Origin: UBA3537 sp964219345
GTDB taxonomy: Bacteria; Bacteroidota; Bacteroidia; Flavobacteriales; Flavobacteriaceae
DNA: 55,702 nt
Direction of reading: 5' to 3'
NCBI GenBank assembly: GCA_964219345.1
Contig: CAXPPN010000015.1
Location: 1 to 55,702, forward strand
The translations under genes and the position numbers were made by a program. This document shows, in pieces, positions 18,188 through 25,003 of the stretch. Each line of letters starts with the position of its first letter. The stretch's first letter is position 1. The notes below the pieces were generated by a model. That model was given only the letters and a program-made list of their open reading frames with translations, searched no databases and was not told where the DNA came from.

Positions 18188-18907
18188 ATGGAATCAAAGA
18201 AAAACCCAAAAGCAGACGTCAGCAGAAATGGCTCTATCTATTTTGCCGTTGGATTAGCATTGATGTTATTTTTAACATATTCTACGCTGAACTACAAAAC
18301 TTATGATAAATCTGATATTGATATCGGAAAACTTAATCTAGACGAAGAATTAGATGAAGAAATACCAATCATAGAACAAGTTATTCCACCACCACCACCA
18401 CCACCACCACCGGCTGCTCCAGAAGTAATTGAGGTTGTGGAAGATGAAGAGGAAATTGAAGAAACAGTAATAGAATCAACAGAAACAGATCAAGAAGAAG
18501 AAATTATTGAAGTTGAAGAAATAGAGGTTGAAGAAGTTGTAGAAGATGTTGAGGTTCCTTTTGCAGTGATTGAAAACGTACCCGAGTACCCTGGTTGCGA
18601 ACGTGGATCTAATGCCGACAAACGTAAGTGTATGTCCGACAAAATTGCCAAATTTGTTCAGCGTAAATTCAATACAGATTTAGCTGGAGATTTAGGGCTT
18701 ACAGGAAGACAACGTATTAGCGTAATTTTTAAAATTGACAAAAACGGAAATGTTACTGGAGTACGCTCTAGAGCACCACACCCAAGGTTAGAAAAAGAAG
18801 CAGCACGAGTGATTAATATGTTGCCAAAAATGAAACCTGGTCGACAAAGAGGGAAGCCAGTAATTGTACCTTACTCTTTACCCATTACTTTCCAAGTACA
18901 AGACTAG
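18188..18907 (+). CDS. tonB: TonB-family energy transducer
   Basis: This protein couples the inner-membrane proton motive force, via ExbB/ExbD, to outer-membrane TonB-dependent receptors. Of 239 residues, the TM anchor is about 17-34. The periplasmic linker has nine consecutive prolines (67-75) and a strongly acidic stretch (84-123) instead of the Pro-Lys/Pro-Glu repeats of E. coli TonB. The C-terminal TonB domain is about 150-239 (ISVIFKIDKNGNVTGV, ending LPITFQVQD). A PEYPGC motif (C137) with C148 precedes it, a pair common in Bacteroidota TonB proteins. The candidate partners exbB, exbD and exbD lie 2.8 kb downstream. A terminator follows at 18929. Confidence 0.93.
   Translation: MESKKNPKADVSRNGSIYFAVGLALMLFLTYSTLNYKTYDKSDIDIGKLNLDEELDEEIPIIEQVIPPPPPPPPPAAPEVIEVVEDEEEIEETVIESTETDQEEEIIEVEEIEVEEVVEDVEVPFAVIENVPEYPGCERGSNADKRKCMSDKIAKFVQRKFNTDLAGDLGLTGRQRISVIFKIDKNGNVTGVRSRAPHPRLEKEAARVINMLPKMKPGRQRGKPVIVPYSLPITFQVQD
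18386..18409 (+). repeat. (CCA)8 trinucleotide repeat in tonB
   Basis: Eight perfect CCA units followed by CCG encode the nine-proline run of the TonB linker. Gain or loss of units would stay in frame and change linker length. Confidence 0.9.
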
Positions 18908-18928
18908 TTTTTTTACATTATATAATAT

Positions 18929-18949
18929 AATCCCCGCAATGCGGGGATT
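18929..18949. terminator. Bidirectional terminator between tonB and the retropepsin gene
   Basis: Stem AATCCCCGC / GCGGGGATT with a 3-base loop and T-rich flank (TTTTATTTT) on the plus side. It sits between two convergent genes, with an A-rich upstream side able to serve the minus strand. Confidence 0.85.
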
Positions 18950-18950
18950 T

Positions 18951-19397
18951 TTATTTTAAATACAAATAGTTTTTGTCGTAATCAATAATTGCTTTGCCTT
19001 TCTTTAGAACATCTGCACCAATAATACCATCAACCGCCACCAAATCTGCAGCAGCAAAAGCAGTATTAATAGGGTCTAAATCTATCAGAGCAATAGTGCA
19101 TTGTTCCAAACGCCATTGTCCAAATTTCAATTGATTTTTTTTTGAAACAAACGCATCAATTTGCTCAGGGCCAGCACCACTAGCTTTTATTTGCGATGCT
19201 TCAGAAATTAGCTTGAATTTTTCTTTTAAATTTTTGTCTACAAAAGTTGTAGAAGCCCCAGTGTCCAAAATAAAGTGCCCTTTTACGCCGTTTATTTTTG
19301 CAATTACTTTGTAATGATTACTTTTAATAAAATGCAATTTCACCTTATGAAAATGATTTTCAGACAAAAACTGCATTAAAGAACTATTATTTTTCAA
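18951..19397 (-). CDS. Retropepsin-like aspartic protease, single domain
   Basis: A 148-residue clan AA aspartic protease with one catalytic motif, DTGAST (D45), and a second hydrophobic-Gly block, DGIIGADVL (about 123-131), typical of the retropepsin fold, so it must dimerise to be active. No signal peptide or TM segment is seen, suggesting a cytoplasmic protein. The frame begins with TTG 19397 (MKNNSSLMQF); the alternative ATG is at 19376. A TATCTTTG element on the minus strand (19414-19421) lies just upstream and favours a start close to 19397. The substrate is unknown. It is divergent from tatD. Confidence 0.8.
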   Translation of the reverse strand: MKNNSSLMQFLSENHFHKVKLHFIKSNHYKVIAKINGVKGHFILDTGASTTFVDKNLKEKFKLISEASQIKASGAGPEQIDAFVSKKNQLKFGQWRLEQCTIALIDLDPINTAFAAADLVAVDGIIGADVLKKGKAIIDYDKNYLYLK

Positions 19398-19413
19398 GGC
19401 ATTAATTTTTTAA

Positions 19414-19421
19414 CAAAGATA
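19414..19421 (-). promoter_or_regulatory. Putative -7 element (TATCTTTG) for the retropepsin gene
   Basis: Minus-strand match to TAnnTTTG, 16 bases upstream of the TTG start. Together with the plus-strand element at 19435 it makes a compact divergent promoter region. Confidence 0.35.
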
Positions 19422-19434
19422 CTACACAAAATAG

Positions 19435-19442
19435 TACTTTTG
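19435..19442 (+). promoter_or_regulatory. Putative -7 element (TACTTTTG) for tatD
   Basis: Match to TAnnTTTG ending 4 bases before the tatD ATG, which predicts a leaderless or nearly leaderless transcript. No clear -33 TTG. Confidence 0.4.
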
Positions 19443-19446
19443 TATC

Positions 19447-20214
19447 ATGATCATAACCGATACACACATACATCTCTATAGCGAAGCATTTGACGAAGAT
19501 CGAGATGAAATGATTTCTAGAGCACTCGCCGCTGGTATTACACGTTTTTTTGTTCCTGCCATAGACTCTACATATTCCGAAAGTATGTATGCTTTGGAAC
19601 GCAAATATCCCACGCATGTGTTTTTGATGATGGGCGTACATCCCACTCATATAAAAGACAACTATAAAGAGGAATTAGACCATGTAACACAGGCTTTAGG
19701 AACTCGAAAATTTGTAGCCATTGGTGAAATTGGAATTGATTTGTATTGGGATAAATCTACCTTAAAAAAGCAACAAGAAGCATTTCGAATTCAAATACAG
19801 CTGGCCAAACGCTATAAACTCCCTATTGTGATTCATTGTAGAGATGCTTTTGATGAAGTTTTTGAAATTTTAGAAGAAGAAAAATCTGAGAATTTATTTG
19901 GGATTTTTCATTGTTTTACGGGGACTTTAGAACAAGCACAGCAAGCGATATCATACAATATGAAACTTGGTATTGGAGGAGTTGTTACGTTTAAAAATGG
20001 AAAAATAGATCAGTTTTTATCACAAATTGATTTAAAACACATTGTTTTGGAAACAGATGCGCCATATTTAGCTCCTGTGCCATTTAGAGGAAAGCGAAAT
20101 GAAAGTGTTTACATTGTTGAAGTATTAGAAAAACTTTCTTCAATTTATGGTCTAAGCACAAAAATTATTGCCGAAATTACAACCAAAAACTCAAAAGATA
20201 TTTTTAATATTTAA
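19447..20214 (+). CDS. tatD: TatD-family metal-dependent hydrolase (DNase)
   Basis: TatD-family enzymes are TIM-barrel metallohydrolases of the amidohydrolase superfamily; characterised members show 3'-5' exonuclease or DNase activity. The 255-residue protein carries the metal-ligand set: H7 and H9 (DTHIHL), E94 (GEIGID), H130 (VIHCRD), H155 (FHCFTG) and D204 (ETDAPYL). Length and motif spacing are standard. It has no signal peptide. The asparaginase gene starts 4 bases after its stop, so the two are likely translated from one mRNA. The exact physiological substrate is not deducible from sequence. Confidence 0.95.
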   Translation: MIITDTHIHLYSEAFDEDRDEMISRALAAGITRFFVPAIDSTYSESMYALERKYPTHVFLMMGVHPTHIKDNYKEELDHVTQALGTRKFVAIGEIGIDLYWDKSTLKKQQEAFRIQIQLAKRYKLPIVIHCRDAFDEVFEILEEEKSENLFGIFHCFTGTLEQAQQAISYNMKLGIGGVVTFKNGKIDQFLSQIDLKHIVLETDAPYLAPVPFRGKRNESVYIVEVLEKLSSIYGLSTKIIAEITTKNSKDIFNI

Positions 20215-20218
20215 CCGA

Positions 20219-21247
20219 ATGCATACAAAAATATTATTGATTTATACGGGGGGCACCATTGGCATGGTAAAGGCAGCTCATTCGGAGTCGCTTCAGGCAT
20301 TTGATTTTCAAAATTTATTGAAAAATATACCAGAGCTCAAGCTTTTGAACTGTGAGATTGATACTATTTCATTTGAAATTCCACTGGATTCTTCAAATAT
20401 GAATCCAACACATTGGGTGACTTTAGCAGAAATTATTGAAAAACATTATGACACACACCATGGATTCGTAGTGCTTCATGGTAGCGACACCATGAGTTAT
20501 TCTGCATCGGCGCTTAGTTTTATGCTTGAGAATTTAAATAAACCAGTAATTTTCACAGGCTCTCAACTTCCTATTGGCGATTTGCGAACTGATGCTAAAG
20601 AAAATCTCATTACTTCAATTCAATTGGCAAGTTTACGTCAGAATAATGCTGCAGTCATTAAAGAAGTTGGCTTGTATTTTGAGTACAAATTATATCGAGG
20701 AAATAGAACTACAAAAATTAATGCTGATCATTTTGAGGCGTTTGCTTCAAGTAATTTTCCACCTTTGGTAACATCTGGAGTTCAACTTCATGTACAACAT
20801 GATTTGTTACAAAAGAATTTTACTCAAAATCAATTGAAGGTTCACAAATCGTTAGACACAAATGTTGTGATTATAAAGCTTTTTCCTGGCATTCAAACTT
20901 CTGTATTAAACGCTATTTTTGAAACTCCAAATCTAAAAGGGGTTGTTTTGGAAACCTACGGATCTGGGAATGCAACAACAGAAAGTTGGTTCTTAGAGTT
21001 AATAAAAACAGCCATTTCAAAAGGAATTTATATTGTCAATGTAACCCAATGTTCGGGGGGGATGGTACATATGGGGCATTACGAAACAAGTAAAAAAATG
21101 TGTGAATTAGGAGTTATTTCTGCTAAGGATATGACAACCGAAGCGGCAATTACAAAACTAATGTACCTTCTTGGTAAAGGCACATCAAAAAATACTTTTA
21201 AAGTTGTTTTTGAAACTTCAATTCGAGGGGAATTAACGGAAAATTAA
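20219..21247 (+). CDS. ansA: Type I L-asparaginase (cytoplasmic)
   Basis: This enzyme hydrolyses L-asparagine to aspartate and ammonia. ATG 20219 is chosen because the protein then opens with the family's N-terminal strand and nucleophile motif, IYTGGTIGM (Thr13); the earlier in-frame ATG at 20168 lies inside tatD. The second active-site block is VLHGSDTMSYSASALSFML. There is no signal peptide in 342 residues, which fits the cytoplasmic type I form rather than periplasmic type II. It overlaps nothing downstream; tRNA-Ser follows after 64 bases. Confidence 0.95.
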   Translation: MHTKILLIYTGGTIGMVKAAHSESLQAFDFQNLLKNIPELKLLNCEIDTISFEIPLDSSNMNPTHWVTLAEIIEKHYDTHHGFVVLHGSDTMSYSASALSFMLENLNKPVIFTGSQLPIGDLRTDAKENLITSIQLASLRQNNAAVIKEVGLYFEYKLYRGNRTTKINADHFEAFASSNFPPLVTSGVQLHVQHDLLQKNFTQNQLKVHKSLDTNVVIIKLFPGIQTSVLNAIFETPNLKGVVLETYGSGNATTESWFLELIKTAISKGIYIVNVTQCSGGMVHMGHYETSKKMCELGVISAKDMTTEAAITKLMYLLGKGTSKNTFKVVFETSIRGELTEN

Positions 21248-21311
21248 GAGCTGTTTTCTTTCACAAGTAAACTATTTTTTATTTATTTGATCTCTTTGTA
21301 AAAAAGAAACT

Positions 21312-21399
21312 AGAGAGGTGGCCGAGTGGTCGAAGGCGCACGCCTGGAAAGTGTGTATACGCCAAAAGCGTATCGAGGGTTCGAATCCCTTCCTCTCTG
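21312..21399 (+). tRNA. tRNA-Ser (anticodon GGA)
   Basis: An 88-base class II tRNA. Acceptor stem AGAGAGG / CCTCTCT with discriminator G; anticodon stem CACGC/GTGTG around loop CTGGAAA, giving anticodon GGA (reads UCC and UCU). The long variable arm (TACGC CAAAA GCGTA) is diagnostic of serine tRNAs. T arm GAGGG-TTCGAAT-CCCTT. The CCA end is not encoded. Confidence 0.97.
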
Positions 21400-21412
21400 C
21401 TGATTTTTATTT

Positions 21413-21559
21413 ATGTTAGTAAAACTCAAATATTTTGGACTTTCAATCACTTTATTTGCTGTCCTTTTTAAGTTGATGTCTTTGCAGTTTGCAGAAGTTC
21501 TTCTAATTGTGGGTATAAGTTCTTTAGGGGCTTACTTCTTGATTAAAGTTTTTAAATAA
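21413..21559 (+). CDS. Small 48-residue hydrophobic protein, GldL-like N-terminus
   Basis: This short frame starts 13 bases after the tRNA. It encodes a basic N-terminus (MLVKLKYFG) and two hydrophobic segments (about 10-22 and 26-46), ending IKVFK. The pattern LFAVLFKLM...AEVLLIVGIS resembles the two-helix hairpin at the start of GldL (LGALFKI...MLIVGL), the inner-membrane motor protein of gliding/T9SS. It lacks the GldL cytoplasmic tail. Absence of stops over 49 codons in an AT-rich region and the sensible topology support a real gene, but there is no strong ribosome-binding site. Function unknown. Confidence 0.55.
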   Translation: MLVKLKYFGLSITLFAVLFKLMSLQFAEVLLIVGISSLGAYFLIKVFK

Positions 21560-21668
21560 TTTGATTGCCTACTTTTAATTTCCTTATAATTTTGATACTA
21601 AATAATTGTTTCTCAGGGTTTAATATACTCTGTTAAATGTTAAATTTTGGTATAGTAGAATTTTTATT

Positions 21669-21697
21669 TTTGTAGTGTGATTTTTTTTATATCTTTA
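21669..21697 (+). promoter_or_regulatory. Putative promoter of the exbB operon
   Basis: TTTG (21669-21672) and TATCTTTA (21690-21697) with a 17-base spacer resemble the Bacteroidota -33/-7 pair, with one mismatch at the last -7 base. The ATG is 47 bases downstream of the -7 element. It lies in the 185-base gap before exbB, where I see nothing else. Confidence 0.45.
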
Positions 21698-21744
21698 GCA
21701 ACCCATAAACAATACAAATATTTATAAATTTTAAGAATAGAACA

Positions 21745-22521
21745 ATGAAAAAATTATTTCCAATTCTAGCAATCGCACTAACGATGGCATTCGGGTCTGT
21801 AAATGCAAGTACAAACACGAACATGAACACCACAGTAACCACAATCGTTAGTCCAGTACAGGATGATGCAGCTGGAGAACAAGTGGAGTCATTAGGATTT
21901 CATCAAGAACTAAAAAAGCGTTTTATTGAAGGTGGACCAGGGTTCATGGGTATCGTTTTGTTATGTCTTATATTAGGATTAGCCATTGCTATTGAAAGAA
22001 TTATTTTCTTAAATCTTTCAACAACAAACTCAAAAAAATTAACTGAAGATGTAGAAGAAGCGCTTGCTTCTGGAGGCGTAGAAGCAGCAAAGGAAGTGTG
22101 TAGAAATACAAAAGGACCTATTGCTTCAATCTTTTACCAAGGTCTTGACCGTGCCAATGAAGATTTAGATGCTGCCGAAAAAGCAGTAGTTGCTTATGGT
22201 GGTGTACAAATGGGACAATTAGAAAAAAATGTGTCTTGGATTTCTCTTTTTATCGCTTTGGCGCCAATGCTTGGTTTCATGGGAACAGTAATTGGAATGA
22301 TTCAAGCTTTTGATAAAATTGAGGCTGCTGGAGATATGCAACCGTCACTTGTTGCAGGAGGTATTAAAGTAGCTCTTCTAACTACAGTATTTGGTCTGAT
22401 TGTTGCAATTATCTTACAAATTTTTTACAACTATATTATTGCAAAAATCGACAGCATTGTAAACAATATGGAAGATGCTTCTATCTCATTGATGGACATT
22501 CTTGTAAAAAATAAAAAATAA
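21745..22521 (+). CDS. exbB: ExbB/TolQ/MotA-family proton channel protein
   Basis: This is the inner-membrane pentameric scaffold that, with ExbD, converts proton flow into movement of TonB. The 258-residue protein begins with a cleavable signal-like segment (MKKLFPILAIALTMAFGSVNA) and a short periplasmic stretch. TM helices follow at about 71-92, 162-185 and 208-232. The family core is IALAPMLGFMGTVIGMIQAF (about 171-190) plus GGIKVALLTTVFGLIVAI. It is the first gene of a four-gene operon with the 4-TM protein and two ExbD genes. It may serve the TonB at 18188 or a dedicated system. Confidence 0.94.
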   Translation: MKKLFPILAIALTMAFGSVNASTNTNMNTTVTTIVSPVQDDAAGEQVESLGFHQELKKRFIEGGPGFMGIVLLCLILGLAIAIERIIFLNLSTTNSKKLTEDVEEALASGGVEAAKEVCRNTKGPIASIFYQGLDRANEDLDAAEKAVVAYGGVQMGQLEKNVSWISLFIALAPMLGFMGTVIGMIQAFDKIEAAGDMQPSLVAGGIKVALLTTVFGLIVAIILQIFYNYIIAKIDSIVNNMEDASISLMDILVKNKK

Positions 22522-22552
22522 TACTTCTTAACTCAAACTAAATCAAATAATT

Positions 22553-22993
22553 ATGGATTTACAAAAATTATTAAAGATTATAGCTGCAGTTGTAGGAGTC
22601 CTTTCAATAGTTTTTCTTGTAAGCATTATTTCTGCCGGAGACGATGCCATTAAAGCTGGTGAAAGTGCATCAAGTGTTAGTACACTTATGTATGTTGCTT
22701 ATTTTATCTTAGCTGTTGCAGTCTTGGCTGTAGTTCTTTTTACAGTACTCAACCTAGTCTCTAATGCATCAGGATTGAAAAACACCCTAGTGTCTTTAGG
22801 GGCTTTCTTAGTTCTCGCTCTGATATGCTATTTTGTTTTAGCTTCAGGAACAGAAACCGTTTTAAAAGACGGTTCAATTCTTACAGAGAGCCAGTCAAAA
22901 CTAGTTGGTGCTGGACTGTACTTGTTTTATGCTCTTGCTATTGTAGCGGGTGGAACAATGTTAGGATTTGGAATCAAAAAAATGTTGAAATAA
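22553..22993 (+). CDS. Unnamed 4-TM membrane protein in the exbB-exbD operon
   Basis: I do not recognise a named family for this 146-residue protein. It has four hydrophobic segments (about 8-27, 44-67, 77-98 and 117-141), short loops, a mid-protein loop with AGDDAIKAGESASS, and a basic C-terminus ending GFGIKKMLK. Its position between exbB (31 bases after its stop) and exbD (start 1 base after this stop) indicates co-translation and a likely role as an accessory inner-membrane subunit of the ExbB/ExbD motor. That role is inferred from position only. Confidence 0.85.
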   Translation: MDLQKLLKIIAAVVGVLSIVFLVSIISAGDDAIKAGESASSVSTLMYVAYFILAVAVLAVVLFTVLNLVSNASGLKNTLVSLGAFLVLALICYFVLASGTETVLKDGSILTESQSKLVGAGLYLFYALAIVAGGTMLGFGIKKMLK

Positions 22994-22994
22994 T

Positions 22995-23597
22995 ATGGCC
23001 AAACGATCTGCACCAGAGGTTAATGCAGGCTCTATGGCCGACATTGCCTTCCTACTGTTAATATTTTTCTTGGTTACAACAACCATCGAAAAAGATTCGG
23101 GGATCAACCGTAAGCTTCCTCCTATGGAAGAGATTGAACCGCCAATCATCAAACAGAAAAATATTTTTACAGTATTACTCAATGGAAAAGATCAATTGCT
23201 AGTGGAAGATGAACTCATGGAAATAGCCGATTTGCGCGCTGCAGCCGTCGATTTCTTGGATAATAACGGAGATAAAACTTGTGATTATTGCCAAGGGAAA
23301 AAAGACCCATCTTCATCTGATAATCCAGACAAAGCAATTATATCTTTGAAGAACGAACGCGAAACGTCATATGCTGCATACATTTCCGTACAAAATGAAT
23401 TGGTAGCTGCATATAATATTTTAAGAAATAGACGTGCGCTAGAACTAGGTCCATCAAAAGGATTTAGAGATATGGACTTTGTAGAAATGCAAAAAAATTA
23501 CAAAGACGCACGATTTATTGGAAATAAAGAGAAACTCAAAGCAGTGATTGATCAAATCAAACTAGAGTTTCCACAAAAACTCTCTGAAGTTCAGTAG
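22995..23597 (+). CDS. exbD: ExbD/TolR-family protein, long form with CxxC
   Basis: ExbD is the proton-conducting partner of ExbB. A single TM helix (about 14-31; SMADIAFLLLIFFLV) carries the essential Asp, here D16, followed by a periplasmic domain. At 200 residues it is longer than typical ExbD (about 140) because of an insert around residues 88-115 containing C96-D-Y-C99 and a Ser/Asp-rich stretch, and a longer tail. The insert's CxxC could be redox-active or bind metal. The gene begins 1 base after the preceding stop and is followed by a second exbD. Confidence 0.94.
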   Translation: MAKRSAPEVNAGSMADIAFLLLIFFLVTTTIEKDSGINRKLPPMEEIEPPIIKQKNIFTVLLNGKDQLLVEDELMEIADLRAAAVDFLDNNGDKTCDYCQGKKDPSSSDNPDKAIISLKNERETSYAAYISVQNELVAAYNILRNRRALELGPSKGFRDMDFVEMQKNYKDARFIGNKEKLKAVIDQIKLEFPQKLSEVQ

Positions 23598-23622
23598 TTT
23601 AATTATTTAAAAGAAAACAAAA

Positions 23623-24102
23623 ATGTCAAAATTTAAAAAGAAAAAAGACGGAGGGCTCCCTGCAATATCCACAGCCTCTTTGCCAGATATTGTATTTATG
23701 TTATTGTTCTTTTTTATGGTTGCTACCGTTATGCGAGAAAATTCATTGAAAATACAAAATTCATTGCCAGTAGCAAATCAAGTTGAGAAACTGGATAAGA
23801 AAAACCCTGTAAGTTATATTTATATGGGAAAACCAAGTTCTGGTTATGAAAAGTTTGGAACTGAAGCAAGAATTCAACTTAACGATCAATTTGCATCACT
23901 TTCAGATGTAAGTGCATTTATCAGTTCAGAAAGGGCTGCGTTGCGTGAAGAATTGATTCCATTTTTAACTGTAGCTCTAAAAGTAGATAGAGATGCAAAT
24001 ATGGGTATCGTTGGTGATGTTAAACAAGAGCTTAGAAAAGTTAACGCATTGAAAATCAACTATACAACAGGGGTTGGAGATGTAACCACAAATATGAATT
24101 AA
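23623..24102 (+). CDS. exbD: ExbD/TolR-family protein, second copy
   Basis: This second, shorter ExbD of 159 residues has a basic N-terminus (MSKFKKKKDG), one TM helix (about 20-37; SLPDIVFMLLFFFMV) with the conserved Asp at D22, and a periplasmic domain. It lacks the CxxC insert of its neighbour. Tandem non-identical ExbD genes after an ExbB are a regular Bacteroidota arrangement and suggest a heteromeric ExbD pair in the complex. The operon ends at the palindromic terminator 29 bases downstream. Confidence 0.93.
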   Translation: MSKFKKKKDGGLPAISTASLPDIVFMLLFFFMVATVMRENSLKIQNSLPVANQVEKLDKKNPVSYIYMGKPSSGYEKFGTEARIQLNDQFASLSDVSAFISSERAALREELIPFLTVALKVDRDANMGIVGDVKQELRKVNALKINYTTGVGDVTTNMN

Positions 24103-24130
24103 TTTTTGTTCAGAAATCTATTCAAATACA

Positions 24131-24154
24131 AAGGCATTCAAATTTGAATGCCTT
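24131..24154 (+). terminator. Rho-independent terminator after the exbB-exbD operon
   Basis: Perfect 24-base palindrome AAGGCATTCAAA/TTTGAATGCCTT followed by seven T. It covers the in-frame ATG at 24148 upstream of the next gene, which argues against that start. Confidence 0.85.
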
Positions 24155-24189
24155 TTTTTGTACATTTAATTATTGTAAACTTTTTCATT

Positions 24190-24870
24190 ATGAAAAACAC
24201 CATTATTGTCATTGCTTTTCTGCTACAATTTGTTGATGTTTTGGCTCAAAATTCTCCAAAAGATTTCGATTCAAACTATCGAGAAGATCAATTTTATTTT
24301 GGCCTTACCTATAACAGTTTTACTAATACTCCTGAAAATTTTAATCAAACAGGGTTTTCACCAGGGCTTAAAGTTGGTTTTATTCGAGATTTTCCCATCA
24401 ATCTTCAGCGTAATATCGCCATAGGTGTTGGTGTAGGGTACGCTTTTAATACCTACTCTGGAAACATCAAAATTTCACCCATATCTTCAGAGGTTTATAA
24501 TTATGAAATTGTTTCAAATAATTCTTTTCAAAAGAATAGATTTTCTCATCAATCCATTGAAATTCCAATTGAATTTCGTTGGCGAACTTCTACCGCAGAA
24601 ACCTATAAATTTTGGAGAGTATATGCGGGGTTTAAGGCCAGTTATATTTTTGCATCCTCATATGTTTATCAAAACCAAGAGGTGTCAACTAAACTGAAAA
24701 ATATTGACCTAAATAATTGGCAATATGGATTGACGCTAAGTTTGGGCTACAATAACTGGAATGGTTTTGTTTATTATGGATTAAATCCTATGTTTAATGA
24801 CGCTACTATTCATCAAAATTCTATAGACTCAAAAAGTTTTAAAATTGGCTTGATGTTTTATTTCTTATAA
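24190..24870 (+). CDS. PorT-like outer-membrane beta-barrel protein
   Basis: This exported 226-residue protein probably forms an eight-stranded outer-membrane barrel of the OMP_b-brl_2/PorT superfamily. ATG 24190 gives a clean signal peptide (MKNTIIVIAFLLQFVDVLA, cleavage before QNSP). Alternating strands with YFGLTYN, GFSPGLKVGFIRDFPIN and RNIAIGVGVGYAF, and a terminal aromatic strand (KIGLMFYFL), are family hallmarks. PorT itself is needed for T9SS in Porphyromonas and SprT in Flavobacterium. Whether this copy is the true PorT orthologue or a paralogue cannot be settled from sequence alone. Confidence 0.8.
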   Translation: MKNTIIVIAFLLQFVDVLAQNSPKDFDSNYREDQFYFGLTYNSFTNTPENFNQTGFSPGLKVGFIRDFPINLQRNIAIGVGVGYAFNTYSGNIKISPISSEVYNYEIVSNNSFQKNRFSHQSIEIPIEFRWRTSTAETYKFWRVYAGFKASYIFASSYVYQNQEVSTKLKNIDLNNWQYGLTLSLGYNNWNGFVYYGLNPMFNDATIHQNSIDSKSFKIGLMFYFL

Positions 24871-24977
24871 AATGTCTGGACCTTAACTTATGAGTTGATG
24901 CCAAAACAAATTATTGTTGAACAGATCCACCTTATAAATTACACATTTTTCCGCACCGCTATTATCCTAAAATTTAT

Positions 24978-24985
24978 TAATTTTG
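24978..24985 (+). promoter_or_regulatory. Putative -7 element (TAATTTTG) for ileS
   Basis: Match to TAnnTTTG 18 bases before the ileS ATG. The -33 box is not clear. Confidence 0.35.
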
Positions 24986-25003
24986 CGGACTAATTGAGTA
25001 AAG

